Notes: a model not told the origin generated them from the letters alone. Positions 1-6,688 are shown, counted from the first letter of the stretch. The stretch: DNA of 7,730 nucleotides from Alphaproteobacteria bacterium UBA2966 (GCA_002348365.1 DEBC01000131.1:38430-46159); one strand, 5' to 3'. Numbers and translations: made by a program.

Positions 1-178
1 CCCCCATCCCGGCCTTCCCCCTGCAGAGGGGGAAGGAGATCGAACGTCGCCACCCGCCCCTCTCCCCCTTACGATTAAACCGTAACCTGGGGGGAGGAGA
101 GATAACGGTGAAAGTAGCTCCCTCTCCCTACCAGGGAGAGGGCCGGGGAGAGGGTGGATTTTCTATTGATCTCTCTCC
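1..178. repeat. Intergenic cluster of nested G/C-rich inverted repeats
   Basis: No gene is visible in this stretch, which lies downstream of the VOC gene. Three inverted repeats made of pyrimidine tracts facing purine tracts can be read directly. The first has arms 13-22 and 27-36 (CCTTCCCCCT / AGGGGGAAGG, 4-nt loop). The second is imperfect, with 62-73 facing 81-96 (CTCCCCCTTACG facing CGTAA, then a short bulge, then GGGGGAG). The third has arms 120-129 and 133-142 (CCCTCTCCCT / AGGGAGAGGG, 3-nt loop). In addition 58-67 (CCCTCTCCCC) is an exact inverted match to 145-154 (GGGGAGAGGG) and encloses the third hairpin. Such CCCTCTCCC/GGGAGAGGG elements are common as dispersed intergenic repeats in high-GC genomes; membership of such a family is inference. 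The position at the operon's 3' end would suit transcript ending or stabilisation, but no U-run follows the hairpins on the minus-strand transcript. Confidence 0.7.
120..142 (-). terminator. Possible operon-end hairpin (non-canonical, no U-tract)
   Basis: A perfect 10-bp stem with a 3-nt loop begins 37 bp past the VOC stop codon, where a terminator for the minus-strand operon would be expected. The minus-strand RNA after the stem reads roughly GAGCTACTTTCACC, which is not U-rich, so it does not meet the intrinsic terminator pattern. It may instead be a 3'-end stabilising hairpin or simply part of the repeat cluster. Confidence 0.3.
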
Positions 179-715
179 CTAGATCGACGTCCGGACAGGG
201 TCGCTGCCGTCCCAGTCCACCGACCAGCTTTGGATGATCGGCCAATTCGTTCGGCGCGAGTCCGTCATGGGGATGAATTCGATCATGGTGCCGAAGGGAT
301 AGGTTCCCACCGCGCCTGTCGACATGTAGACGAAGCCACCGGAGTTCGTGATGAAGCCTTCCTGCTCCATCTGGTACCCGTTCGCGCGTGCGACCTCGAC
401 GCTGGCGTCGAGGTCATCGACCAGGAATCCGTAGTGCTGCTGTCCGTAGCCCACCTTTTCCATGAAATCCTTGTAGACGGACGGAGCATCGTTGCGCTGT
501 TGAATCAGCTCGTACTGCATGTCGCCGTCGTAGCCGAGCGCAATCGACATCTCGAGGCCGGAAGGTTCGCCGTGGTAGGTGAAGGTCTCCAGGGGCACGT
601 CTTCGCGGTAGAACCAGGGGCCGACGCCCATCACGTCCGTCCAGTGGCGCAATGCGGCCTCGATGTCCTTCACGACATAAGCGGTTTGAGCAATTCTTCC
701 GAACTTGTGACTCAT
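179..715 (-). CDS. VOC-family (glyoxalase/epimerase-fold) protein
   Basis: This 178-aa protein has the two-module vicinal-oxygen-chelate fold. Module 1 starts at IAQTAYVVKDIEAALRHW (residues 8-25), continues with GVGPWF (30-35) and ends in MQYELIQ (66-72). Module 2 starts at QQHYGFLVDDLD (92-103) and ends in GTMIEFIP (142-149). By analogy with methylmalonyl-CoA epimerase-type members, the metal ligands would be Gln10 (in place of the more common His), Glu69, His94 and Glu146. Family members isomerise, cleave or epimerise substrates through a divalent metal; the substrate here is unknown. The protein is cytosolic, with no signal peptide. The ATG at 715 has an AGAGG ribosome-binding site 8 nt upstream that overlaps the TAG stop of AKR1 (11-bp gap), so it is probably translationally coupled. 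It is the last gene of the minus-strand operon. The fold assignment is firm; the reaction is not. Confidence 0.9.
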   Translation of the reverse strand: MSHKFGRIAQTAYVVKDIEAALRHWTDVMGVGPWFYREDVPLETFTYHGEPSGLEMSIALGYDGDMQYELIQQRNDAPSVYKDFMEKVGYGQQHYGFLVDDLDASVEVARANGYQMEQEGFITNSGGFVYMSTGAVGTYPFGTMIEFIPMTDSRRTNWPIIQSWSVDWDGSDPVRTSI

Positions 716-726
716 GATGCTGGCCT

Positions 727-1707
727 CTACTGATTGACGTAGCGCTGTTGGACTTCAGGCAGACGATGCCCGATGGCGGCATCGCTGGGGAAGGCCTGAT
801 CGAGTTTGGCAAGGTTTTCGGCGTCGAGTTTTACGTCGACCGCGCCGACATTTTCCTCGAGGTAGGTACGCCGACGCGTGCCCGGGATGGGGATGATGTC
901 CTCACCCTGGGCCAACACCCAGGCGATGGCCACCTGACCCATCGTACAGCCTTTTGCCTCGGCGATGCCCTTGATGACGTCGAGAAGCGGCACGTTGCGC
1001 TCCAGGTTCTCTTCACTGAAACGGGGAAAATTGAATCGCCGGTCGCCCTCGCGCAGATCGGTCTGGTTGGTCACGGTGCCGGTGAAGAATCCGCGGCCGA
1101 GAGGGCTGTAGGGGACCAGACTGACACCGAGTTCACGGCAGGCGTCGAGCACCCCACCCTCGGGATCGCGGGTCCAGAGAGAATACTCGCTCTGCAGCGC
1201 CGAGACGGGATGGATCGCGTGAATCTTGCGCAGCGTTTCTGGGACGACTTCGCAGATGCCGAGTGCCCGGACCTTGCCGGCCTGAACCATCTCGGCCATG
1301 GCGCTCCAGGTCTCTTCCACCGGTACGTCGGGATCGACCCGATGCAGGTACCAGAGGTCGATGACATCGGTCTTGAGGCGATAGAGGCTGGCATCGCAGC
1401 ACATGTGACAGTAGTGGGGATCGCCGCTGTAAAAGATCCCCTTGGGCGTGACGTAGACCCCGAACTTGGTGGCAAGCACGACTTTGTCGCGGTGATCCTT
1501 CAGGGCCGATCCGATGAGTGCTTCGTTGCCACCGCTGCCGTATGTAATGGCCGTATCAAAAAACGTCACACCGAGCTCCACGGCGCGATGCAGCGTGGCA
1601 ATGGACTCCGTATCGTCGGGGTCTCCATAAAATGGCGACATGCTCATACAGCCGAGACCTAGAGCTGATACCTCGATGTCGCTGTTACCAAGCTTGCGCG
1701 TCTGCAT
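727..1707 (-). CDS. Aldo/keto reductase, copy 1 (AKR1)
   Basis: This complete 326-aa aldo/keto reductase is an NAD(P)H-dependent TIM-barrel enzyme that reduces aldehydes or ketones to alcohols in the cytosol. The N-terminal strand (RKLGNSDIEVSALGLGCMSM) is typical of the family. The catalytic tetrad reads Asp51 (FFDTA), Tyr56 (TYG), Lys81 (ATKFG) and His122 (LHRVDP). The C-terminal IPGTRRRTYLEEN segment (274-286) matches the cofactor-phosphate-binding region of YakC/AKR13-like members. A His/Cys-rich stretch, PHYCHMCCDASL (97-108), occupies a position where relatives usually carry a PEYV-type sequence before the conserved 'aSL.RL'. A GGGGAG ribosome-binding site 9 nt upstream supports the ATG at 1707. 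The upstream neighbour is a closely related AKR (about 77% identical by hand count). The physiological substrate cannot be deduced. Confidence 0.95.
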   Translation of the reverse strand: MQTRKLGNSDIEVSALGLGCMSMSPFYGDPDDTESIATLHRAVELGVTFFDTAITYGSGGNEALIGSALKDHRDKVVLATKFGVYVTPKGIFYSGDPHYCHMCCDASLYRLKTDVIDLWYLHRVDPDVPVEETWSAMAEMVQAGKVRALGICEVVPETLRKIHAIHPVSALQSEYSLWTRDPEGGVLDACRELGVSLVPYSPLGRGFFTGTVTNQTDLREGDRRFNFPRFSEENLERNVPLLDVIKGIAEAKGCTMGQVAIAWVLAQGEDIIPIPGTRRRTYLEENVGAVDVKLDAENLAKLDQAFPSDAAIGHRLPEVQQRYVNQ

Positions 1708-2474
1708 TCAGTCGATCTCCCCTGGAATCTAGTTGCGGACCCAGTTTGGGTCGCGTCGTGGTCGTCTTCCGTTCTGGTGTACCACTAACGATCGCTCGCC
1801 GCTGCCATGTCGCCCGGCAGACGGCTTCCTTCAGCGGCACCCTTGGGAAAGGCCGTGTCGAGACGGGTCAAATCTTCCGCGTCCAGCGTCACCTCTGCCG
1901 CCCCGACGTTCTCCTCGAGATACTTTCGTCGTCGCGTTCCGGGGATCGGGATGACATCGTCGCCCTGCGCCATCACCCAGGCGATCGCAACCTGCCCCAT
2001 GGTACACCCCTTGGCCTGGGCAATGTTCTTGATCACATCGAGGAGCGGGACGTTGCGTTCCAGATTATCGGGGCTGAATCTTGGAAAAATTGCACGTCGA
2101 TCATTCTCGCGAATGTCGGATTGATCCGTGACGGTTCCGGTAAAAAACCCGCGGCCAAGGGGGCTGTAGGGAACCAGGCTGATACCGAGCTCGCGGCAGG
2201 TGTCGAGCACATCGCCTTCGGGATCTCGAGACCACAAGGAATACTCGCTCTGCAATGCGGAGATGGGGTGAACCGCGTGAGCCTTACGCAACGTTTCCGG
2301 TCTCACCTCGGACATACCCAGGGCCTGGACCTTACCGGCTTTGACCATCTGCGACATGGCGCCGATGGTCTCCTCCACCGGCACGTCGGGATCGACCCGA
2401 TGCAGGTACCAGAGATCGATGACGTCGGTCTTAAGCCGATAGAGGCTGGCATCGCAGCACATGTGACAGTAGTG
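1379..2474. repeat. Tandem gene-duplication: near-identical blocks in the two AKR genes
   Basis: The two aldo/keto reductase genes are a direct repeat with a unit offset of about 1,058 bp. The longest identical block I read is 38 nt, at 1379-1416 and 2437-2474; it encodes the C-terminal half of the HYCHMCCDASLYR segment region. The adjacent LWYLHRVDPDV stretch is also nearly identical at DNA level. The rest of the genes differ at many synonymous and non-synonymous sites, so the duplication is not recent unless parts have been homogenised by gene conversion. The coordinates given here span from the block in copy 1 to the block in copy 2. Confidence 0.85.
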
Positions 2475-2777
2475 CGGATCGGTCCTAAAGCCGATCCCAT
2501 CCGGCTTGTAGTAAACCCCGAACTTGGTGGCCAAGGTGATTTTGTCCCGGTGATCTTTTAGAACCGGGCCGAGCAAGGCCTCGCACGATCCATTGCCGTA
2601 GCTCAGGGCGGTGTCGAAAAAGGTGACCCCGAGTTCCACCGCGCGCCGCAAGGTGGCCTGGGACTCCCCGTCATCCTCCTCACCCCCATAAAACGGCCCC
2701 ATACTCATGCAACCGAGCCCCAGGGCCGAAACCGAGATTCCGCTGTTTCCAAGTTTGCGCGTTTGCATGCGATCCAT
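1785..2777 (-). CDS. Aldo/keto reductase, copy 2 (AKR2)
   Basis: This complete 330-aa aldo/keto reductase is the tandem paralogue of the downstream AKR. Its tetrad is Asp55 (FFDTA), Tyr60 (SYG), Lys85 (ATKFG) and His126 (LHRVDP). It carries the same PHYCHMCCDASLYRLKTD segment (101-118) and the IPGTRRRKYLEEN cofactor motif (278-290). Its last ten residues (GDMAAASDR end) differ completely from copy 1. Two starts are possible: the ATG at 2777 (MDRMQTRKLG) or the ATG at 2768, which aligns exactly with the start of copy 1. Neither has a strong Shine-Dalgarno sequence; only a weak GGAT precedes the second, so 2768 is slightly favoured by homology. It begins 23 bp after the stop of the Lon-like protease gene, so it probably sits on the same transcript. 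Divergence between copies is concentrated at residues that could shape the substrate pocket, which suggests different substrates (inference). Confidence 0.95.
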   Translation of the reverse strand: MDRMQTRKLGNSGISVSALGLGCMSMGPFYGGEEDDGESQATLRRAVELGVTFFDTALSYGNGSCEALLGPVLKDHRDKITLATKFGVYYKPDGIGFRTDPHYCHMCCDASLYRLKTDVIDLWYLHRVDPDVPVEETIGAMSQMVKAGKVQALGMSEVRPETLRKAHAVHPISALQSEYSLWSRDPEGDVLDTCRELGISLVPYSPLGRGFFTGTVTDQSDIRENDRRAIFPRFSPDNLERNVPLLDVIKNIAQAKGCTMGQVAIAWVMAQGDDVIPIPGTRRRKYLEENVGAAEVTLDAEDLTRLDTAFPKGAAEGSRLPGDMAAASDR

Positions 2778-2800
2778 ATCCGGTGAGGTGGTCAGCCGAT

Positions 2801-5155
2801 TCAGGTGAGCCCACGTTCGCGTTCAATCAATATCCGGTCGAATTCGTCCAATTGGGCCTGAACCCTGCCGTACACAGACTCCGCGGGATAGGCGCCCTTG
2901 GCGTCGGGGACGCCGGCTTTGACACCGGTGAACAACAGAATGGCATCCTCGACGGTCTCGGCGCTCCAAATATGGAAATTGCTGCTGTCCACGGCCTCTA
3001 CGACTTCTTTGCGCAGGATCAGATTGGGCTCATTGGAGGTTGGGACGATGACGCCCTGACTTCCGCTGAGGCCGGTTCCGGACCCGCCTCCCTCGAGACA
3101 GGTGCGAAAGAAGCCTTCGACCTTATGATGTACGCCACCGACCGGCTGGGTCTCGCCGAGTTGATTGACGGAACCGGTGATCGCCAGGTCCTGGCGGAGC
3201 GGTATGCCAGAAAGATCCGAGAGCACGACGAGCAATTCGGCCAGCGAGGCGCTGTCACCCTCAACGCCGCTATAGCTCTGCTCGAACGTGATCGAGCAAT
3301 TGAACGACAGGGGAATGCGACGGGCGAAGTGTCCGGCGAGGAAGCCCTGCAACACCATGACGCCCTTCTGCTGGATGGGTCCGCCGAGTTCGGTGTCGCG
3401 CTCGATATTGATCACGCCGCGCCGCCCGACCGACGCGCGTGCCGTGATGCGCGTGGGGGCGCCGAACTCGTGATCGCCGAGATTGCGCACGACCAGACCG
3501 TTGATCTGGCCGACAACCGCATCCGTCGTGTCGATCATGATGGTGCCCCGCGCAATGCTCTCGAGCATGCGATCCTCGACCCGGGCGTTGCGGTGGCGCC
3601 GGTCGACGAGGGTGCGGGAGACGATCTCGGCCGGCAATCGTATCTGATCGGCGGGCGGCGCCACTTTCACAGCTTCAGAAAGGACGTCCTCGATGAGCTC
3701 GAAGCTGGAGGTGAGTTTCTCCCGGTTGGCGGCCCAGCGAGATGCGATACCCAGCAAAAGATTGACGGCGTCGTCCTCGCAAACCGCATCGTGAGCTTTG
3801 GCCATCCTCTGGATCAGTGCAGCATAGCAGGCCAGGTTCTCGGGTGTGCGGACCATATCTGCGTCGATATCCGCCTTGACCTTGAAGTAGGTGCGGAACT
3901 CGGGGTCGACGGAGAAGAAGGTGTAATACCAGCGCGGTGATCCGACCAGGATCACCGTGAGTTCGAGAGGGATGGGTTCGGGCTGGGGAGCGCCTGCAAC
4001 GGGCGCGCCACCACCCCGGTAAAGCTCCTCGATGCGGATCTCACGATCGCGCAGGGCCGCTTTGAGGAATTCCCACACAGCGGCATTCTTGGCAATGTCC
4101 TGGGCGCGCAACAGCAGAACGCCACCGTTGGCCCGGTGCAGGGCGCCGGGACCGACCATCGTGAAATCGGTGTGCAGCGAATCGCCCTCGTGGGCGTACT
4201 CGATAGCGCCAAAAAGGTGCTCATACGTTGGATTCGCCTCCAGAACCACGTTGGGGTGCTCGTCCTCGGCATGATCGACCAGCAGGTTCACGGCGTAACG
4301 CCGTTCCGGTGAAATGTGCGGATCGACGTCGCCCTTGAACAGGGGGATGTTGTCCAGGATGTCCTCGCGCATGCGCTGCAGCCAGACCACCAGAACGGGA
4401 TGGTCCGCGAGTTCCTCCTGAACGCTGTCGAGAATGGCGTAAATGGCGTTCTCGGCGACACGACGGTTGAGACCGTGGATCTGGCGTTCCAGCTCGGCCT
4501 GCAGGCGCGCGGCGCGACGGCCGACCTCACGCATGCGTTCGACAAAAGCTTCCCCGGTACGGCGGAATTCCTCCTGACGGTCCTGAGGTAGTTTGTCGGG
4601 ATCAACCGGTTCGCCGTCTTCTCCCAGGGGATAGAGCTGGGGCCCTTGCGGCGTCTGCACGAGGTCCATCCCGGCGGTTCGCGCATCGGTTCGAACCTCC
4701 TGCGTCATGCGCTCAATCTCAGCCTGGGGCCGTTCCGCCAGGGCTTTGACCTGGCCTTCGTATTCCTGACTGCCGAACACCGTCGTCAGAGCGTCGCGGA
4801 GCTTGGGGATCAGGCCGGCCATGGTGTCGCGGAAGACGCGCCCCGTCCCGGCGGGAAGACGCACGGGCAAGGGTCGGCCGGGTGCGTGGAAGTTGTTGAG
4901 GTAGAGCCAATCATCGGGCGGCGGCCGGGTTGCCACCTGCTCGCGCACGAAGGCGAGGGTCGACGTCATCCGCCCACTCTGATCCTCGCCCAGGACGAAG
5001 ACATTGAAGCCGGAATCAGAATCGAGGAGGCCCAGTTCCAAGGCCCTGCGGGCCCGGGTGTGGCTGGAAAGCTCGAATATCACGCCGCTGCCATAGGTCA
5101 GGTCTTCGGCGACGGGGAGGTCGACCTCCGGGGCCGTGAGTTCGCGAGCTGCCAT
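2801..5155 (-). CDS. Lon-like ATP-dependent protease (COG1067 type, LonB/YcbZ-like)
   Basis: This 784-aa protein has the usual length for bacterial Lon-related AAA+ proteases that lack the LAN substrate-binding domain. The N-terminal ATPase part begins GFNVFVLGEDQSGRMTST (49-66). Its P-loop is degenerate: Gly56 to Gly61-Arg62, with Arg instead of the Walker Lys, as in many relatives. DDWLYLNNF (81-89) and LPAGTGR (100-106) follow. A charged helical insertion spans about 130-260. Then come RANGGVLLLRAQDI (341-354), WEFLKAALRD (361-370) and FRTYFKVKADID (420-431). The protease domain carries the Ser-Lys dyad: Ser635 in EGDSASLAELL and Lys678 in GGVHHKVEGFF, 43 residues apart as in E. coli Lon. 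The role is cytosolic processive protein degradation; targets are unknown. The ATG at 5155 has an AGGAA site that overlaps the TAG stop of the F420 oxidoreductase gene (8-bp gap), so coupled translation is likely. All active-site elements of the peptidase look intact. Confidence 0.95.
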   Translation of the reverse strand: MAARELTAPEVDLPVAEDLTYGSGVIFELSSHTRARRALELGLLDSDSGFNVFVLGEDQSGRMTSTLAFVREQVATRPPPDDWLYLNNFHAPGRPLPVRLPAGTGRVFRDTMAGLIPKLRDALTTVFGSQEYEGQVKALAERPQAEIERMTQEVRTDARTAGMDLVQTPQGPQLYPLGEDGEPVDPDKLPQDRQEEFRRTGEAFVERMREVGRRAARLQAELERQIHGLNRRVAENAIYAILDSVQEELADHPVLVVWLQRMREDILDNIPLFKGDVDPHISPERRYAVNLLVDHAEDEHPNVVLEANPTYEHLFGAIEYAHEGDSLHTDFTMVGPGALHRANGGVLLLRAQDIAKNAAVWEFLKAALRDREIRIEELYRGGGAPVAGAPQPEPIPLELTVILVGSPRWYYTFFSVDPEFRTYFKVKADIDADMVRTPENLACYAALIQRMAKAHDAVCEDDAVNLLLGIASRWAANREKLTSSFELIEDVLSEAVKVAPPADQIRLPAEIVSRTLVDRRHRNARVEDRMLESIARGTIMIDTTDAVVGQINGLVVRNLGDHEFGAPTRITARASVGRRGVINIERDTELGGPIQQKGVMVLQGFLAGHFARRIPLSFNCSITFEQSYSGVEGDSASLAELLVVLSDLSGIPLRQDLAITGSVNQLGETQPVGGVHHKVEGFFRTCLEGGGSGTGLSGSQGVIVPTSNEPNLILRKEVVEAVDSSNFHIWSAETVEDAILLFTGVKAGVPDAKGAYPAESVYGRVQAQLDEFDRILIERERGLT

Positions 5156-5163
5156 TTTCGTTC

Positions 5164-6042
5164 CTAGTTCGCCGGCGCGAATGTTTCGATCGCGTCCCAG
5201 TCCGGCACTGCGGGATCCCGGGGATTGACGACCTCAAGGCAGACGTGGTCAGCGCCGGCATCGAAGTGAGCCTGGATGTGGGCGCGAATGCTGTCGGCCG
5301 TACCCCAGGAAACAATGGCGTCGAGGAAGGACGCGCTCCCCCCATCATCGAAGTCCTCTTCCGAAAAGCCCTGGCGTACCCAGCTGTTTCGGTAATTGGG
5401 GAGCTGCAGGTGGCGACCCAGAGCGACGGAGGCCGCCTGGCGCGCCGTATCCGCGTCCGTTTCGAGACAGACCTTCTGCTGTACGCAGAGCCAGCGGTCC
5501 GGCCCGAGAATCTCGCGCGCGCCTGCCGTGTGTTCCGGAGTCACGCTGTAGGGGAGTGCCCCCTGGCTGAGTTCCGCAGAGAGCGCCAACATCCGGGGCC
5601 CAAGCGCTGCGAGAACGACCTGGGACTCGACGTCCGGCGTGATGAGATCCGCGGCGGCCATGGCTTCGAGATAGGTCCGCATCGTGGCAATCGGCTTGCC
5701 ATACGTGTGACCGCGTACGCCTTCGACCTGGGGCACGTGGGAAACCCCCAGGCCCATGATGAACCGGCCGTCGTAGATCGAGTTCAGCGTGTCGTGGGCC
5801 TGCGCCGTGGAGTGAGGGTCTCGTGCGTAGATGTTGGCGATCCCGCTGCCGACCTCCAACGACGTGGTATGCGAAAGCAGGTGCGCAGCGAGGGAAAAGG
5901 CCTCGTAACCGATCGCTTCGGGGTACCACAACGCAGAATAGCCGAGCGTTTCTACCCGTTGGGCGAAACCCTCCAGATCGGCCGCCGCGATTGCGTTGAG
6001 ATTGTGCCAAATGCCGAGTGTCTGACCTTGCATCCGTCCCAT
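5164..6042 (-). CDS. LLM-class F420-dependent oxidoreductase
   Basis: This 292-aa protein is a luciferase-like TIM-barrel oxidoreductase. It closely resembles the family of probable F420-dependent oxidoreductases typified by MSMEG_4141. Landmarks are GFAQRVETLGYSALWYPEA (25-43), the family signature GSGIANIYARDP (66-77), DGRFIMGLGVSHVPQV (91-106), the YGKPIATMRTYL segment (114-125) and AALGPRMLAL (145-154). Members use reduced or oxidised coenzyme F420 rather than FMN for hydride transfer to or from small molecules; cofactor choice is inferred from family likeness. Two in-frame ATGs exist, at 6042 (MGRMQG) and 6033 (MQGQTLG). Neither has a strong Shine-Dalgarno sequence, although GGGACGG lies just before the second. 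The 216-bp gap upstream could hold its own promoter. The stop overlaps the ribosome-binding site of the Lon-like protease gene. Confidence 0.92.
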   Translation of the reverse strand: MGRMQGQTLGIWHNLNAIAAADLEGFAQRVETLGYSALWYPEAIGYEAFSLAAHLLSHTTSLEVGSGIANIYARDPHSTAQAHDTLNSIYDGRFIMGLGVSHVPQVEGVRGHTYGKPIATMRTYLEAMAAADLITPDVESQVVLAALGPRMLALSAELSQGALPYSVTPEHTAGAREILGPDRWLCVQQKVCLETDADTARQAASVALGRHLQLPNYRNSWVRQGFSEEDFDDGGSASFLDAIVSWGTADSIRAHIQAHFDAGADHVCLEVVNPRDPAVPDWDAIETFAPAN

Positions 6043-6258
6043 CCGTGATCGTCACAGTTTCGATCTGCCTATGGTGGGGAAGTTGAGGACCTTTGTCGAT
6101 TCGGGTTGCCTGGCTTGAAGCCGAGCTGCGGCGACGACGCGGAGATTCCATTCGTGAAGGAACTCTTCCCCGGACCGAGGGTGACAACACGGCGACCCCG
6201 GTCCCCCTCCGCCAACCCAGAACTTCAGGTAGGGGAAGGGGATCCAGGACCCACCCCG
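6043..6258. other. Gap of 216 bp with no gene; short palindrome near oxidoreductase start
   Basis: No convincing coding region, RNA gene or mobile element is visible. A short palindrome, GTGATCGTCAC (6045-6055), lies immediately upstream of the oxidoreductase start and could be an operator half-site pair or chance. GGACCG (6172-6177) faces CGGTCC (6199-6204) across 21 nt, a weak inverted repeat. No clear -35/-10 pair or intrinsic terminator for the RidA-like gene could be identified on the minus strand. Confidence 0.5.
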
Positions 6259-6681
6259 TTAAACGTCGGGCGCGACGGCGATGGCACTGATCTCTACGGC
6301 GCCGCCATAGGCCAGATCGGTCACGCCGACACCGACTGAGACGGGCGGGTCCTTGGGGAAGTATTCCCGGCGAACCTTCTCGAGGTACTGCCAGTCGCGT
6401 TCGCGATTGGTGAAGTACATGGTCAGTTGAACGATGTCCTCCATCGTCGCGCCGTGGACTTCGAGAGCAACCTTGAAGTGCTCGAAGATGATGCGGCATT
6501 CCTCTTCAACGGTATCGCCGAGTTCATGGGTATGGGGACGGGTTCCGAGTGCTCCGACAAAGATAAACGGCCCACTGCGGATCGCATCCGAGCGCCAGCC
6601 CTGTTTCGTGTGATGGCCTGCCGGTGAGTTGACTTCATCGTGCAACTCATAGCCGGGCACTTCCTTGACGACTTTTCTCAT
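6259..6681 (-). CDS. RidA/YjgF-family protein lacking the catalytic arginine
   Basis: This 140-aa protein has the usual length and order of motifs for the Rid family, which forms cytosolic trimers. The N-terminal half reads IRSGPFIFVGALGTRP (34-49), followed by EEECRIIFEHFKVALEVHGATMEDIVQLTMYFTNRERD (59-96), and the C-terminus has AVEISAIAV (128-136). In RidA proper, an Arg in the PAR(S/C)xV motif holds the substrate carboxylate during 2-aminoacrylate deamination. Here the equivalent reads PPVSVGV (112-118), with Val114 in place of the Arg; Glu130 is retained. This fits the Rid subgroups outside RidA, which lack imine deaminase activity and often occur in catabolic clusters (family knowledge). 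A strong GGGAGG ribosome-binding site 7 nt upstream confirms the ATG at 6681. The preceding gene is a truncated TPR protein ending 51 bp upstream. Confidence 0.9.
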   Translation of the reverse strand: MRKVVKEVPGYELHDEVNSPAGHHTKQGWRSDAIRSGPFIFVGALGTRPHTHELGDTVEEECRIIFEHFKVALEVHGATMEDIVQLTMYFTNRERDWQYLEKVRREYFPKDPPVSVGVGVTDLAYGGAVEISAIAVAPDV

Positions 6682-6688
6682 GTTCGTT

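Noticed and set aside
1..178. CRISPR array or transposon end
   Set aside because: The repeats are short inverted G/C tracts of unequal spacing, not direct repeats with unique spacers, and there is no transposase or target-site duplication.
1390..1420. Zinc-finger or iron-sulfur domain in the AKRs
   Set aside because: The Cys/His residues are packed in a single short segment inside a TIM barrel, without a second ligand cluster, so a formal metal-binding domain is not supported.
748..2561. Two long plus-strand open frames (748-1662 and 1632-2561)
   Set aside because: They are mirror images of the two aldo/keto reductase genes and resemble each other only because those genes are paralogues.
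2783..3940. Plus-strand open frame of 385 aa
   Set aside because: It is fully antisense to the Lon-like protease, whose conserved motifs and catalytic dyad are clear; its translation shows no recognisable family and no good ribosome-binding site.
5345..6499. Minus-strand open frame of 384 aa spanning the 6043-6258 gap
   Set aside because: It is Arg/Pro/Ser-rich shadow sequence of the oxidoreductase and RidA-like genes in another frame; the gap part shows no protein motif of its own.
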